Assembly (NCBI GenBank): GCA_903954205.1
Contig: CAJBMR010000213.1
Coordinates: 1 to 5,350, forward strand
Length of the DNA: 5,350 nt
Source: an uncultured bacterium
Lineage (GTDB): Bacteria > Actinomycetota > Actinomycetes > S36-B12
Reading direction: 5' to 3'
The stretch's first letter is position 1, and each line of letters starts with the position of its first letter. Positions 1-5,350 of this stretch are shown piece after piece. Under the pieces are notes generated by a model that was not told the origin of the DNA, did no database searches, and saw nothing but the letters and a program-made list of their open reading frames with translations. Position numbers and translations under genes: made by a program.

Positions 1-695
1 ACCACCGGATCGGCTAACGTCGTAGCGAAGCCTCCTGGGACCTCGATTCGGGAGGCGTAGATCTCGCCGCCCGCCCGCGTGATGCGCGCCTCGACGTCCG
101 CCAAGTCATCGACGAGGATCACCGGGCGCAGGTCTGAGGGATTGCCCGCCATGTTGCGGCCGAGCGAGAAGTAGCCGCGGCCATCGCGACCCAGCATCGT
201 GTCGCCGTCGGCGGGGATCACCTGGAGATCGAATGCTTCGCCGTAGAACCGCGCGGCGACGTCGGGGTCCTGAGAGCCGTGGTGGAACCACTCGGGGCAT
301 CCGGGTGCGACGACATCGGGGAACCCAGCGAAGAGGTCGGGCTGCCACAGGCCGAACACCGCACCTGTGGGATCGATCGCCAGTGCCATCGAGCCCGCGC
401 GCATGATCGACATGGGCTCGAGCACGACCTGGCCTGCGCACGCGCGCACCCGTGCCGTCGCGGCACTGATGTCGGTCGTCGACAGGAAGGTCACCCAGCG
501 CGCGGCACCGGTCTGCTGCTGCCCCACCGCTGCCACGTCCGCGCCGTCCTCGCGCAGCATCGTGTAGTAGCCGGTATCCGGACCGGTCACTTCAAACGTC
601 CAGCCGAAGACATCGCAGAGAAACGCGACGAGCCGCTCGCGGTCCTCGGCGTTCGTCACTGTGATGTCGATCCAGCACGGTCGTCCGGAGTCCAT
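1..695 (-). CDS. VOC family protein with two tandem glyoxalase/bleomycin-resistance domains (3' end outside window)
   Basis: The reading frame starts at ATG 695-693 on the minus strand and stays open for 231 codons to the window edge, so the C-terminus is missing. Two VOC-type modules follow each other. Domain 1 spans about residues 5-120 and ends in the family-typical DPTGAVFGLWQP (108-119). Domain 2 spans about 132-231 and is cut at TTLADPV, just where the equivalent DP-G-x-F-x-W strand should come, so perhaps 10-30 residues are lost. The pattern GYYTML...ADVAAVGQQ (42-60) resembles the actinobacterial two-domain VOC group often labelled hydroxylase or CFP30B/TB27.3-like. Substrate and activity cannot be read from the sequence; members of this group often lack the metal ligands of true glyoxalase I. 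A weak GGCAGG sits about 8 nt upstream of the start, and I see no clear promoter. It is divergent from the DUF222-HNH gene and probably unrelated to it in function. Confidence 0.85.
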   Translation of the reverse strand, partial: MDSGRPCWIDITVTNAEDRERLVAFLCDVFGWTFEVTGPDTGYYTMLREDGADVAAVGQQQTGAARWVTFLSTTDISAATARVRACAGQVVLEPMSIMRAGSMALAIDPTGAVFGLWQPDLFAGFPDVVAPGCPEWFHHGSQDPDVAARFYGEAFDLQVIPADGDTMLGRDGRGYFSLGRNMAGNPSDLRPVILVDDLADVEARITRAGGEIYASRIEVPGGFATTLADPV

Positions 696-750
696 CCGGC
701 CAGCCTGCCAGTCGCTGTCCACAGTCCTGCGGCGGCTCAAGCTCCGTCGA

Positions 751-772
751 TGTCAGACCCCCGACTTAGGTT
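751..772 (+). promoter_or_regulatory. PafBC/RecA-NDp-like promoter of the DUF222-HNH gene
   Basis: The sequence reads TGTCAGAC (751-758), eight bases, then TAGGTT (767-772). It fits the actinobacterial LexA-independent DNA-damage promoter consensus TTGTCRGTG-N8-TANNNT in TGTCAG, in spacing and in the -10 hexamer, but differs in the last two bases of the upstream box (AC for TG) and in the first T (A at 750). Six bases separate the -10 from the ATG at 779, so transcription would start at or next to the A of the ATG and give a leaderless mRNA. An in-frame TAG at 767-769 rules out a start further upstream. The PafBC assignment is inference from the motif; no pafB or pafC gene is in the window. 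Confidence 0.6.
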
Positions 773-778
773 GCTGAC

Positions 779-2182
779 ATGGCCGACGGATGGCGCGACG
801 TGAGTACGCCGACAGGGTGCCCATGGGAGTCCCTCTCCCCTGGGCCGCTGCTCGCGCACGCACTCGCGCAGGTCGACCCATCGACGCTGGAGGCATCGGC
901 GCGCGTGAGCTATCTGGCCGCGACTGAGCGGCTCGCGGGCTGGGCGCACCTCGTGCAGGCCCATGCCCTCGTCGCCGTGTCGGACGCAGTGAAGCAGGCG
1001 ACGGCCAGCGAGCGCGGTAGCTCGAGCATGCAGCAGTCCTGGGTTGCCGATGAGGTCGCAGCAGCCCTGCACATCGCTCCACGCACGGCCACGGCGCGAG
1101 TCCATGCGGGCGCCGCCGTCGTCCGCGATTGGCCGCTCCTGGGCGAGGAGATCGCCGCCGGTCGACTGACTGTCCCGCAGGCACGTGAGATCTACGAGGG
1201 CGTGTCGGTCCTATCGGGCTCCTACGACGTTGTCGGCGAGGATCTCAGCGAGGTGGCAGTGCGCCAGCTCGTCCGCCTCGCCCGCGATCTGCCTCCCGCG
1301 CGCCTGCGCGAGCGCGTCGCCCGCATGGTGACCTCCCTCGATCCGGCCGCAGCGGCACGTCGGCGCGAGCGGGCCGAGCGCGATCACACCGATGTGAGCA
1401 TCTGGGCCGAGCCTGATGGCATGGCCTGCCTCACAGCGCGCGGCCCCGCACTCGACGCCGTGGCGGTGCGGGAGTTGATCGATGGCCGCGCTAAGGCGAT
1501 GCGCGCAGCAGCCCCGGCAGACGACAAGCGCACGCTCGGCCAGTGGCGTCACGCAGCACTGCTCGCAGTATTCGGGCTGTCGCCGAGCGGTCAGCAGCCG
1601 ACAGGCGTGACAGAACTGCCGGATATCGCCTCCACCGGCACGGGCGACCGACACTCGATTGTCGATCCTCCACGTGTGCAGATCCGCGTCATCGTTCCGC
1701 TCACGACCCTCCTCGATCTCACCGACGCGCCCGGAGAACTCGAGGGCTTCGGACCGCTCGACCCCGAGCTCGTGCGCGCACTGGCTGCGGACGCCGATTG
1801 GGTCAGGTGGGTGACCGACCCCGTCGACGACTACCTCCTCGATTCCGGCACCAAGCGCTTCCCCGGCGCGCGACTGGCGCGCTTCCTGCGTGACCGGGAG
1901 GGCCGCTGCAAGCATCCCTCCTGTGGGGTGCGCGCCCGCAACTGCGACGCCGACCACCTGCCCGCTCATTCGGCAGGGGGTCGCACGGCCGCGACGGGCA
2001 TGTCCCCTACCTGCCCACGCCACAACCGCCAACGCGAGGCCTCCCACTGGCACATCGAGCAGGAGGGCCCAGCGGACCCCTACGGCGCCCCTGAACCCAC
2101 CTGGATCAGCCCTCTGGGGCGCCGCTACGAGACGGCGGTCGCCCGACCCCTCGCCCTGGACCACATCCCCCTGCGCACCTGA
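779..2182 (+). CDS. DUF222 and HNH endonuclease-family protein (13E12 repeat family type)
   Basis: 467 residues, a usual length for this family. The N-terminal DUF222 region covers about 35-330: the helical segment ADEVAAALHIAPRTA (90-104), then LGEEIAAGRLTVPQA (121-135), a GMACLTARGPA strand (214-224) and DDKRTLGQWRHAALL (248-262), all in the family's normal order. The C-terminal HNH zinc module runs about 361-450, with C377, C382 and C389, D390-x-D392-H393 and C412-x2-H415. The core departs from the family pattern: the middle Asn (normally in an NL pair) is Gly407, and the final metal-binding His is Asn416, so nuclease activity is doubtful. The ATG at 779 is the only good start, because an in-frame TAG lies 12 nt upstream and the -10 sits 6 nt before it. 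The family is actinobacterial, often multicopy, and linked to 13E12 repeat elements; its role is unknown. rmuC follows 49 bp downstream on the same strand. Confidence 0.9.
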   Translation: MADGWRDVSTPTGCPWESLSPGPLLAHALAQVDPSTLEASARVSYLAATERLAGWAHLVQAHALVAVSDAVKQATASERGSSSMQQSWVADEVAAALHIAPRTATARVHAGAAVVRDWPLLGEEIAAGRLTVPQAREIYEGVSVLSGSYDVVGEDLSEVAVRQLVRLARDLPPARLRERVARMVTSLDPAAAARRRERAERDHTDVSIWAEPDGMACLTARGPALDAVAVRELIDGRAKAMRAAAPADDKRTLGQWRHAALLAVFGLSPSGQQPTGVTELPDIASTGTGDRHSIVDPPRVQIRVIVPLTTLLDLTDAPGELEGFGPLDPELVRALAADADWVRWVTDPVDDYLLDSGTKRFPGARLARFLRDREGRCKHPSCGVRARNCDADHLPAHSAGGRTAATGMSPTCPRHNRQREASHWHIEQEGPADPYGAPEPTWISPLGRRYETAVARPLALDHIPLRT

Positions 2183-2203
2183 TCCCCCTCAGGGCCTGAT
2201 CGC

Positions 2204-2225
2204 TGTCAGACCCCCGTGCCAACGT
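2204..2225 (+). promoter_or_regulatory. PafBC/RecA-NDp-like promoter of rmuC
   Basis: TGTCAGAC (2204-2211), eight bases, then CAACGT (2220-2225) form a second copy of the element found before the DUF222-HNH gene. The first 13 bases (2204-2216) are identical to 751-763, and 15 of 16 match if the comparison is extended to 2201/748. The -10 is weaker than in the first copy, with C in place of the leading T of TANNNT. The distance from motif to ATG is again exactly 28 nt, and the -10 ends 6 nt before the ATG at 2232. The GGAG at 2226-2229 is only 2 nt from the ATG, too close to act as a normal ribosome binding site, which fits a leaderless transcript. It lies just after the stop of the DUF222-HNH gene, so rmuC could be transcribed both from here and by read-through. 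Confidence 0.5.
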
Positions 2226-2231
2226 GGAGCC

Positions 2232-3308
2232 ATGACCGCTTCCACGTTCATCATCGCCTGCGCCGCCATCGGTGTCGTTGCCCTCGCCCTCGGCATGCTG
2301 CTCGGGCGCCACTACGCCGCAGGGAGCGCCGGGCGCCACGGCGCGCCAGGGCGCGCACCCGAGCTCGAGGCCGTCGAGACGGCCCTCGATCGCCTGGCCC
2401 GCCGCGTCGATGAGGCCGAGGCACTACGCCGCGCTGACCAGGCCGGCATGCGCGCGGAGCTCTCCGAGCAGGTGCGCCATGTGGAGGCCGCCACCGAGGT
2501 CGTACGCCGAGAGGCGGGTCAGCTCGCGAGCGCGCTCGGCCGCGTGGACATGCGCGGACGCTGGGGCGAGGCACACCTGCGCCGGCTCGTGGAGGCGGCC
2601 GGCATGCTCGACCGCGTCCATTTCACGGAGCAGGACATCCGATTCACCGACGACGGCAGCCAGCGACCCGACCTTGTCGTCGACCTCGGTGCGGGGCGGA
2701 CCCTGGTGGTCGACGCGAAGGTCCCACTGGGCGCACTCCTCGAAGCCGAAGCGGCGACAGATGAAGCGCAGCGGTCCATTCTCTTCGCACGACATGCACG
2801 AGACGTCGCACAGCACGCGGAGCGCCTAGGGAGCAAGGACTACTGGCGTCGCTACGACGACACGCTCGAAGCCGTCGTGCTCTTCCTTCCGGCGGAGTCG
2901 ATCCTCGGCATCGCGTTGCGAGAAGATCCGACACTGCTGGAGAGGTCGTTCTCACGGGGCGTCATCCTCGCCACCCCGACCACTTTGCTCGCCTTGCTGC
3001 GCACCGTCTCGCACGTCTGGCGCCGCGAGGCAATCGCCGACAACGCCCGCGAAATCCACGCCCTCGGCCGAGAGTTGCACGAGCGCCTCGGCATCGCCCT
3101 CGACCACGTCAGGCGCATGGGCAGCTCGCTCGACAATGCCGTGAGCCACTACAACAAACTGGTGGGTTCCCTCGAGGGCCGCGTGCTGGTGTCTGCGCGC
3201 CGCTTGGCCGAGCACGGCATCAGCGACGCGGACCTCCCTGAGGTCCCACCCATCACCCAGCGGACGCGCGAACCGGCGGCGGCAGGTGGCCCTGTAGCGG
3301 TCCCGTAG
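2232..3308 (+). CDS. rmuC: RmuC family DNA recombination protein, membrane-anchored
   Basis: 358 residues from ATG 2232. The frame is open far upstream inside the previous gene, but this ATG gives the expected N-terminal membrane anchor and lies at the predicted transcript start. Layout: a hydrophobic segment at about 5-24 (FIIACAAIGVVALALGMLLG), a charged and probably coiled-coil stretch at about 42-100, then the RmuC domain at about 105-325. Family hallmarks are RGRWGE (108-113), P146-D147 followed by D161-A-K163-V-P (a PD-(D/E)xK-like nuclease core), FLPAES (218-223), ATPTTL (247-252) and VSHYNKLVGSLEGRVL (304-319). RmuC limits inversion of short inverted repeats in E. coli and is presumed to be a nuclease; that activity is inferred from the fold. 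It is shorter than E. coli RmuC (about 475 residues) because the coiled coil is short, as in many actinobacterial members. The C-terminus after about 335 is a Pro/Ala-rich tail. The DUF6542 gene starts 11 bp after the stop and is probably co-transcribed. Confidence 0.93.
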   Translation: MTASTFIIACAAIGVVALALGMLLGRHYAAGSAGRHGAPGRAPELEAVETALDRLARRVDEAEALRRADQAGMRAELSEQVRHVEAATEVVRREAGQLASALGRVDMRGRWGEAHLRRLVEAAGMLDRVHFTEQDIRFTDDGSQRPDLVVDLGAGRTLVVDAKVPLGALLEAEAATDEAQRSILFARHARDVAQHAERLGSKDYWRRYDDTLEAVVLFLPAESILGIALREDPTLLERSFSRGVILATPTTLLALLRTVSHVWRREAIADNAREIHALGRELHERLGIALDHVRRMGSSLDNAVSHYNKLVGSLEGRVLVSARRLAEHGISDADLPEVPPITQRTREPAAAGGPVAVP

Positions 3309-3311
3309 CCT
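3306..3311 (+). promoter_or_regulatory. Possible -10 element before the DUF6542 gene
   Basis: TAGCCT fits TANNNT and overlaps the rmuC stop codon (TAG 3306-3308). It ends 8 nt before the GTG at 3320, so a transcript starting there would be nearly or fully leaderless. I see no convincing -35 about 17 bp upstream. No purine-rich ribosome binding site precedes the GTG, since the gap is mostly pyrimidine. It may be chance, with expression coming from rmuC read-through. Confidence 0.3.
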
Positions 3312-3319
3312 TAGCCCCT

Positions 3320-4099
3320 GTGAGCGAGACCTCAACGGGCACGGGACGGCTGTTCCGTTCCCTGCGCGCCGAAGGCGCAGCGGCCGACGTCGCGGTCCCG
3401 GCCCTCACGCTCGATCAGGCAGTAGGTCTGCGGACGGTCACCCTTGGTGGGGGTGGTGACGCTCCGCCGCCGCTTCCTCCGGTGGCCGCAGCATCGGTCG
3501 CAGCGCCGGTGGTCGCAGCATCGGTGGGCGCAGCCCCGGTCGTCGCAGCGCCGGTGGGCGAGGATCTCGACCTCGAGTACGCCGAGGTCGCACCACGTCT
3601 GGATGTGGCCGAGAGCAACATCGCACCAATGACGGCTGACATCACTGGCGCATCTCTCGCAACTGGGGCCAGCACTCCATCCGGCCGCGGCGCGCACGCT
3701 GCACCTGGGGTGCGTGCCACCGGAGTCTGGCTCGTCGTTATCGGCGTCACCGTCGTCATGGGGTTCGCAGACGCACTCGTCGTGGGCCGCACGCAACTGG
3801 GTTGGCTCACCGGCATCTCGCTGCTGGCGGCGAGCGTCTACGGCGCGCTGGTCGTCCGACGCGAAGACGCCATCGTCGCCGTCATCGCGCCACCCCTGGC
3901 GTTCTTCCTCGCGACGATTACCGCCGGGCAGCTGACGCTGCCGCCGACGGGCGACTTCACCGTCCGCGAGGCCTTCATGATCATCACCACGCTGGGCGCC
4001 AACGCCGCCTGGATCTTCGGATCGACGATCGTGGCCCTGGTGATCGTGCTCGTGCGACGCAGGCGCTCGGCGCCGGCTACGCCGAGCCCGCAGCCTTGA
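3320..4099 (+). CDS. DUF6542 domain membrane protein
   Basis: 259 residues from GTG 3320. The N-terminal half (1-130) is low in complexity and probably disordered and cytoplasmic; it holds Gly/Pro runs and an Ala-Val-Pro/Ser pentapeptide repeat (61-80), followed by an acidic patch EDLDLEYAEV (81-90). The C-terminal half has four likely membrane segments at about 135-153, 159-178, 183-203 and 218-245, then the basic stop RRRRS (246-250) and a short Pro-rich tail. The pattern GVRATGVWLVVIGV...GWLTGISLLAAS...APPLAFFLA is typical of the actinobacterial DUF6542 domain, often found beside ispH and xseA, as here. The function is unknown; the fold suggests a small integral membrane protein and shows no transporter or enzyme motif. 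It follows rmuC by 11 bp, and its 3' end overlaps the convergent ispH gene by 23 bp (4077-4099). The family assignment is from memory of the pattern and is fairly but not fully sure. Confidence 0.8.
   Translation: MSETSTGTGRLFRSLRAEGAAADVAVPALTLDQAVGLRTVTLGGGGDAPPPLPPVAAASVAAPVVAASVGAAPVVAAPVGEDLDLEYAEVAPRLDVAESNIAPMTADITGASLATGASTPSGRGAHAAPGVRATGVWLVVIGVTVVMGFADALVVGRTQLGWLTGISLLAASVYGALVVRREDAIVAVIAPPLAFFLATITAGQLTLPPTGDFTVREAFMIITTLGANAAWIFGSTIVALVIVLVRRRRSAPATPSPQP
3488..3559 (+). repeat. 15-bp in-frame tandem repeat coding for A-A-[P/S]-V-[V/G]
   Basis: Four full 15-bp units (3500-3514, 3515-3529, 3530-3544, 3545-3559) follow a 12-bp partial unit (3488-3499). The units read GCAGCGCCGGTGGTC, GCAGCATCGGTGGGC, GCAGCCCCGGTCGTC and GCAGCGCCGGTGGGC. 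They code for residues 57-80 of the DUF6542 protein, in the linker before the membrane domain. Because the unit is a multiple of three, gain or loss of copies keeps the frame, and the high identity between units suggests recent slippage. Confidence 0.85.
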
Positions 4100-5033
4100 G
4101 ATCGCGCCGCAACTCCGGCGGAAGCGCAAACACCAGGGTCTCCTCGGCGGCCGTCACTTCCTCCACGTCGCCGAATCCCCGCTCGGCAAGCCATGCGAGC
4201 ACGCCATCGACAAGCACCTCGGGCACTGACGCTCCCGACGTGAGACCAACGGTCGACACTCCATCGAGCCAGGCCTCATCGAGTTCGTCGACGCCATCGA
4301 CGCGGTAGGAACTCGATGCCCCGGACTCAAGTCCAACCTCGACAAGGCGCACGCTGTTGGAAGAATTGCCCGATCCCACGACGATGAGCAGGTCGCACTG
4401 CTCCGCGATCTGCTTCACCGCGGCCTGGCGGTTCTGCGTGGCGTAGCAGATGTCGTCGCTCGGCGGGCTCTGCAGATGGGGGAAGCGCTCCTGTAGTCGG
4501 TCGACCGTCTCGAGCGTCTCATCGACCGACAGCGTCGTCTGCGACAGCCACACGAGCGGGCGCTCCGGATCCACGCTCACCATTTCGGCGTCCGCGGGCG
4601 ACTCCACCAGGGTCATGGCGTCGGGCGCCTCACCCATGGTGCCGACAACCTCCTCATGTCCCTCGTGGCCGATGAGCAGGATCTGCATGCCCTCAGCAGC
4701 GAAGCGCTTGGCCTCCAAGTGCACCTTAGTGACGAGCGGGCAGGTCGCGTCGATCGTCTTCAGCCCCCGATCACCCGCCTCGGCGTGCACCGACGGGGCC
4801 ACACCGTGAGCGGAGAAGACAACCGTCGACCCCTCGGGGACCTCGTCGAGCTCCTCCACGAAGATCGCACCGCGCTCCTCGAGCCGGTGGACGACGTACT
4901 TGTTGTGGACGATCTGCTTGCGCACATAGACGGGGGGGCCGTAGAGATCCAGAGCTTTCTCTACCGTCACCACGGCGCGGTCGACGCCCGCGCAGTAGCC
5001 GCGCGGAGCTGCGAGGAGGACTTTGCCGGGCAC
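4077..5033 (-). CDS. ispH: 4-hydroxy-3-methylbut-2-enyl diphosphate reductase (IspH/LytB)
   Basis: 318 residues, full family length. IspH is the last enzyme of the MEP isoprenoid pathway: it reductively dehydroxylates HMBPP to IPP and DMAPP with a [4Fe-4S] cluster in the cytoplasm. The three cluster cysteines are C14 (in PRGYCAGVDRA), C98 (DATCPLV) and C196 (DDICYATQNRQ). Substrate-site residues known from E. coli IspH also appear: H43 (VHNKYVV), H76 (SAHGV), H126 and the following acidic pair in GHEGHEE (122-128), Q165-T-T (QTTLSV), the GNSSNS loop (222-227) and S269 in TSGAS. The start is GTG 5033-5031; GGAG lies only 2 nt upstream, too near for a ribosome binding site, but a TACGAT -10 ends 6 nt before the GTG, so a leaderless mRNA is likely. 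It is divergent from xseA (56-bp gap) and overlaps the DUF6542 gene tail-to-tail. All key residues are present. Confidence 0.97.
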   Translation of the reverse strand: MPGKVLLAAPRGYCAGVDRAVVTVEKALDLYGPPVYVRKQIVHNKYVVHRLEERGAIFVEELDEVPEGSTVVFSAHGVAPSVHAEAGDRGLKTIDATCPLVTKVHLEAKRFAAEGMQILLIGHEGHEEVVGTMGEAPDAMTLVESPADAEMVSVDPERPLVWLSQTTLSVDETLETVDRLQERFPHLQSPPSDDICYATQNRQAAVKQIAEQCDLLIVVGSGNSSNSVRLVEVGLESGASSSYRVDGVDELDEAWLDGVSTVGLTSGASVPEVLVDGVLAWLAERGFGDVEEVTAAEETLVFALPPELRRDLKAAGSA

Positions 5034-5039
5034 ATCTCC

Positions 5040-5045
5040 ATCGTA
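5040..5045 (-). promoter_or_regulatory. -10 element of the ispH promoter
   Basis: On the minus strand the sequence reads TACGAT, then GGAGAT, then the GTG of ispH. TACGAT is a good TANNNT hexamer, and the 6-nt gap places the transcript start at the GTG, giving a leaderless mRNA. No recognisable -35 is seen at the usual distance. Confidence 0.5.
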
Positions 5046-5077
5046 TGGTGCGCGGGTCGCCCCGGCATCCGTGGCCG

Positions 5078-5083
5078 TAGCCT
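5078..5083 (+). promoter_or_regulatory. -10 element of the xseA promoter
   Basis: TAGCCT, then GCCCCC, then the ATG of xseA at 5090. The hexamer fits TANNNT and again ends 6 nt before the start codon. The gap is free of purine-rich sequence, so no ribosome binding site exists and a leaderless start is likely. There is no TGTCAG box upstream, so the damage-type element of the DUF222-HNH gene and rmuC is absent here. Confidence 0.45.
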
Positions 5084-5089
5084 GCCCCC

Positions 5090-5350
5090 ATGGCCCTAGA
5101 GACCACGCCGGAGGCCCCCGTCCCGGTGCGCACCGTCTCAGGCTTGCTCGCCGACTGGATCGGGCGCCTCGGCGCGATATGGATCGAGGGTCAGATAGCC
5201 CAGATCTCCCGCCGGCCCGGCATGCGCACGCTGTGGATCACGCTGCGGGACACCGACGCCGACCTCTCGCTCAGCGTGGTCGCGGAGACAAGTGTTGTCG
5301 ACGTGGTGTCACCGCCCCTGGCCGAAGGCCAGCGCGTCATCGTTTACGGC
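5090..5350 (+). CDS. xseA: Exodeoxyribonuclease VII large subunit, N-terminal part (runs off the window)
   Basis: 87 codons from ATG 5090 to the window edge with no stop. The translated part is the N-terminal OB-fold DNA-binding domain: VRTVSGLLADWIGRLGAIW (13-31), then IEGQIAQISRRPG, LWITLRDTDADLSLSVV (47-63) and PPLAEGQRVIVYG at the edge. This matches the XseA pattern, in which the WI/VEGQI strand and the tLRD strand bind single-stranded DNA. The catalytic domain and coiled coil of a usual protein of about 400 residues would lie beyond the window, as would xseB, which commonly follows. With XseB the enzyme degrades single-stranded DNA from both ends and acts in mismatch and damage repair. 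Divergence from ispH is a common actinobacterial arrangement. Confidence 0.92.
   Translation, partial: MALETTPEAPVPVRTVSGLLADWIGRLGAIWIEGQIAQISRRPGMRTLWITLRDTDADLSLSVVAETSVVDVVSPPLAEGQRVIVYG

Noticed and set aside
696..778. Search for a LexA/SOS box or a strong promoter for the VOC gene
   Set aside because: No GAAC-N4-GTTC type palindrome was seen, and no convincing -10/-35 pair reads towards the VOC gene; a CAGGCT 6 nt before its ATG is too weak to call.
279..803. 174-codon plus-strand open frame opposite the VOC gene
   Set aside because: The minus-strand frame shows two VOC domains with the conserved DP-G-x-F-x-LW motif; the plus-strand frame has no recognisable feature.
1211..2164. 317-codon minus-strand open frame opposite the DUF222-HNH gene
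   Set aside because: It lies wholly antisense to a well-supported gene, has no recognisable domain, is rich in Arg, Gly and Ala, and is the usual open shadow frame of high-GC coding DNA.
2178..2201. CCTGATC direct repeat and CCCT-C-AGGG around the end of the DUF222-HNH gene, considered as a terminator
   Set aside because: The only inverted part is 4 bp with a 1-base loop, which cannot form a stable hairpin, and no T tract follows.
1890..2231. Upstream extension of the rmuC frame into the DUF222-HNH gene
   Set aside because: It would overlap the HNH module and add a Pro/Arg-rich segment before the membrane anchor. The ATG at 2232 has the anchor directly after it and a promoter at the right distance.
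3332..4129. 265-codon minus-strand open frame opposite the DUF6542 gene
   Set aside because: The composition (runs of Arg, Asp, Gln and His) is typical of a shadow frame, there is no family pattern, and the plus-strand frame has clear membrane segments.

Overview
The window looks like a chromosomal segment of a high-GC actinobacterium. The evidence is the strong G/C bias at third codon positions, a DUF222/13E12-type HNH protein, a DUF6542 protein, the ispH-xseA divergent pair, leaderless-looking starts and promoter motifs resembling the mycobacterial PafBC (RecA-NDp) type. A Micrococcales-like member is possible, but the lineage below phylum is a guess.

Layout from left to right: a minus-strand two-domain VOC (glyoxalase/bleomycin-resistance fold) protein, cut at its C-terminus by the window edge (1-695); an 83-bp divergent intergenic region carrying a PafBC-like promoter; a plus-strand DUF222-HNH endonuclease-family protein (779-2182) whose HNH core is degenerate; a 49-bp gap with a second copy of the same promoter motif; rmuC (2232-3308), a membrane-anchored DNA recombination/limitation protein; an 11-bp gap; a four-TM DUF6542 membrane protein (3320-4099) with a 15-bp tandem repeat in its linker; minus-strand ispH (4077-5033), tail-to-tail with the DUF6542 gene and overlapping it by 23 bp; a 56-bp divergent promoter region; and the first 87 codons of xseA (5090-5350), cut by the right edge.

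The most interesting signal is regulatory. The 13-mer TGTCAGACCCCCG occurs exactly 28 nt before the ATG of both the DUF222-HNH gene and rmuC, followed after N8 by a TANNNT-like -10. This closely resembles the LexA-independent DNA-damage promoter of actinobacteria (TTGTCRGTG-N8-TANNNT, recognised by PafBC), and it would put both DNA-metabolism genes under one damage signal. In both cases, and also at ispH and xseA, the -10 hexamer ends exactly 6 nt before the start codon, which predicts leaderless mRNAs. The rest is ordinary housekeeping: isoprenoid synthesis (ispH), single-strand DNA exonuclease (xseA) and a conserved actinobacterial membrane protein. I found no RNA gene, CRISPR array, insertion sequence with inverted repeats or convincing hairpin terminator. 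No gene-free stretch exceeds 300 bases.
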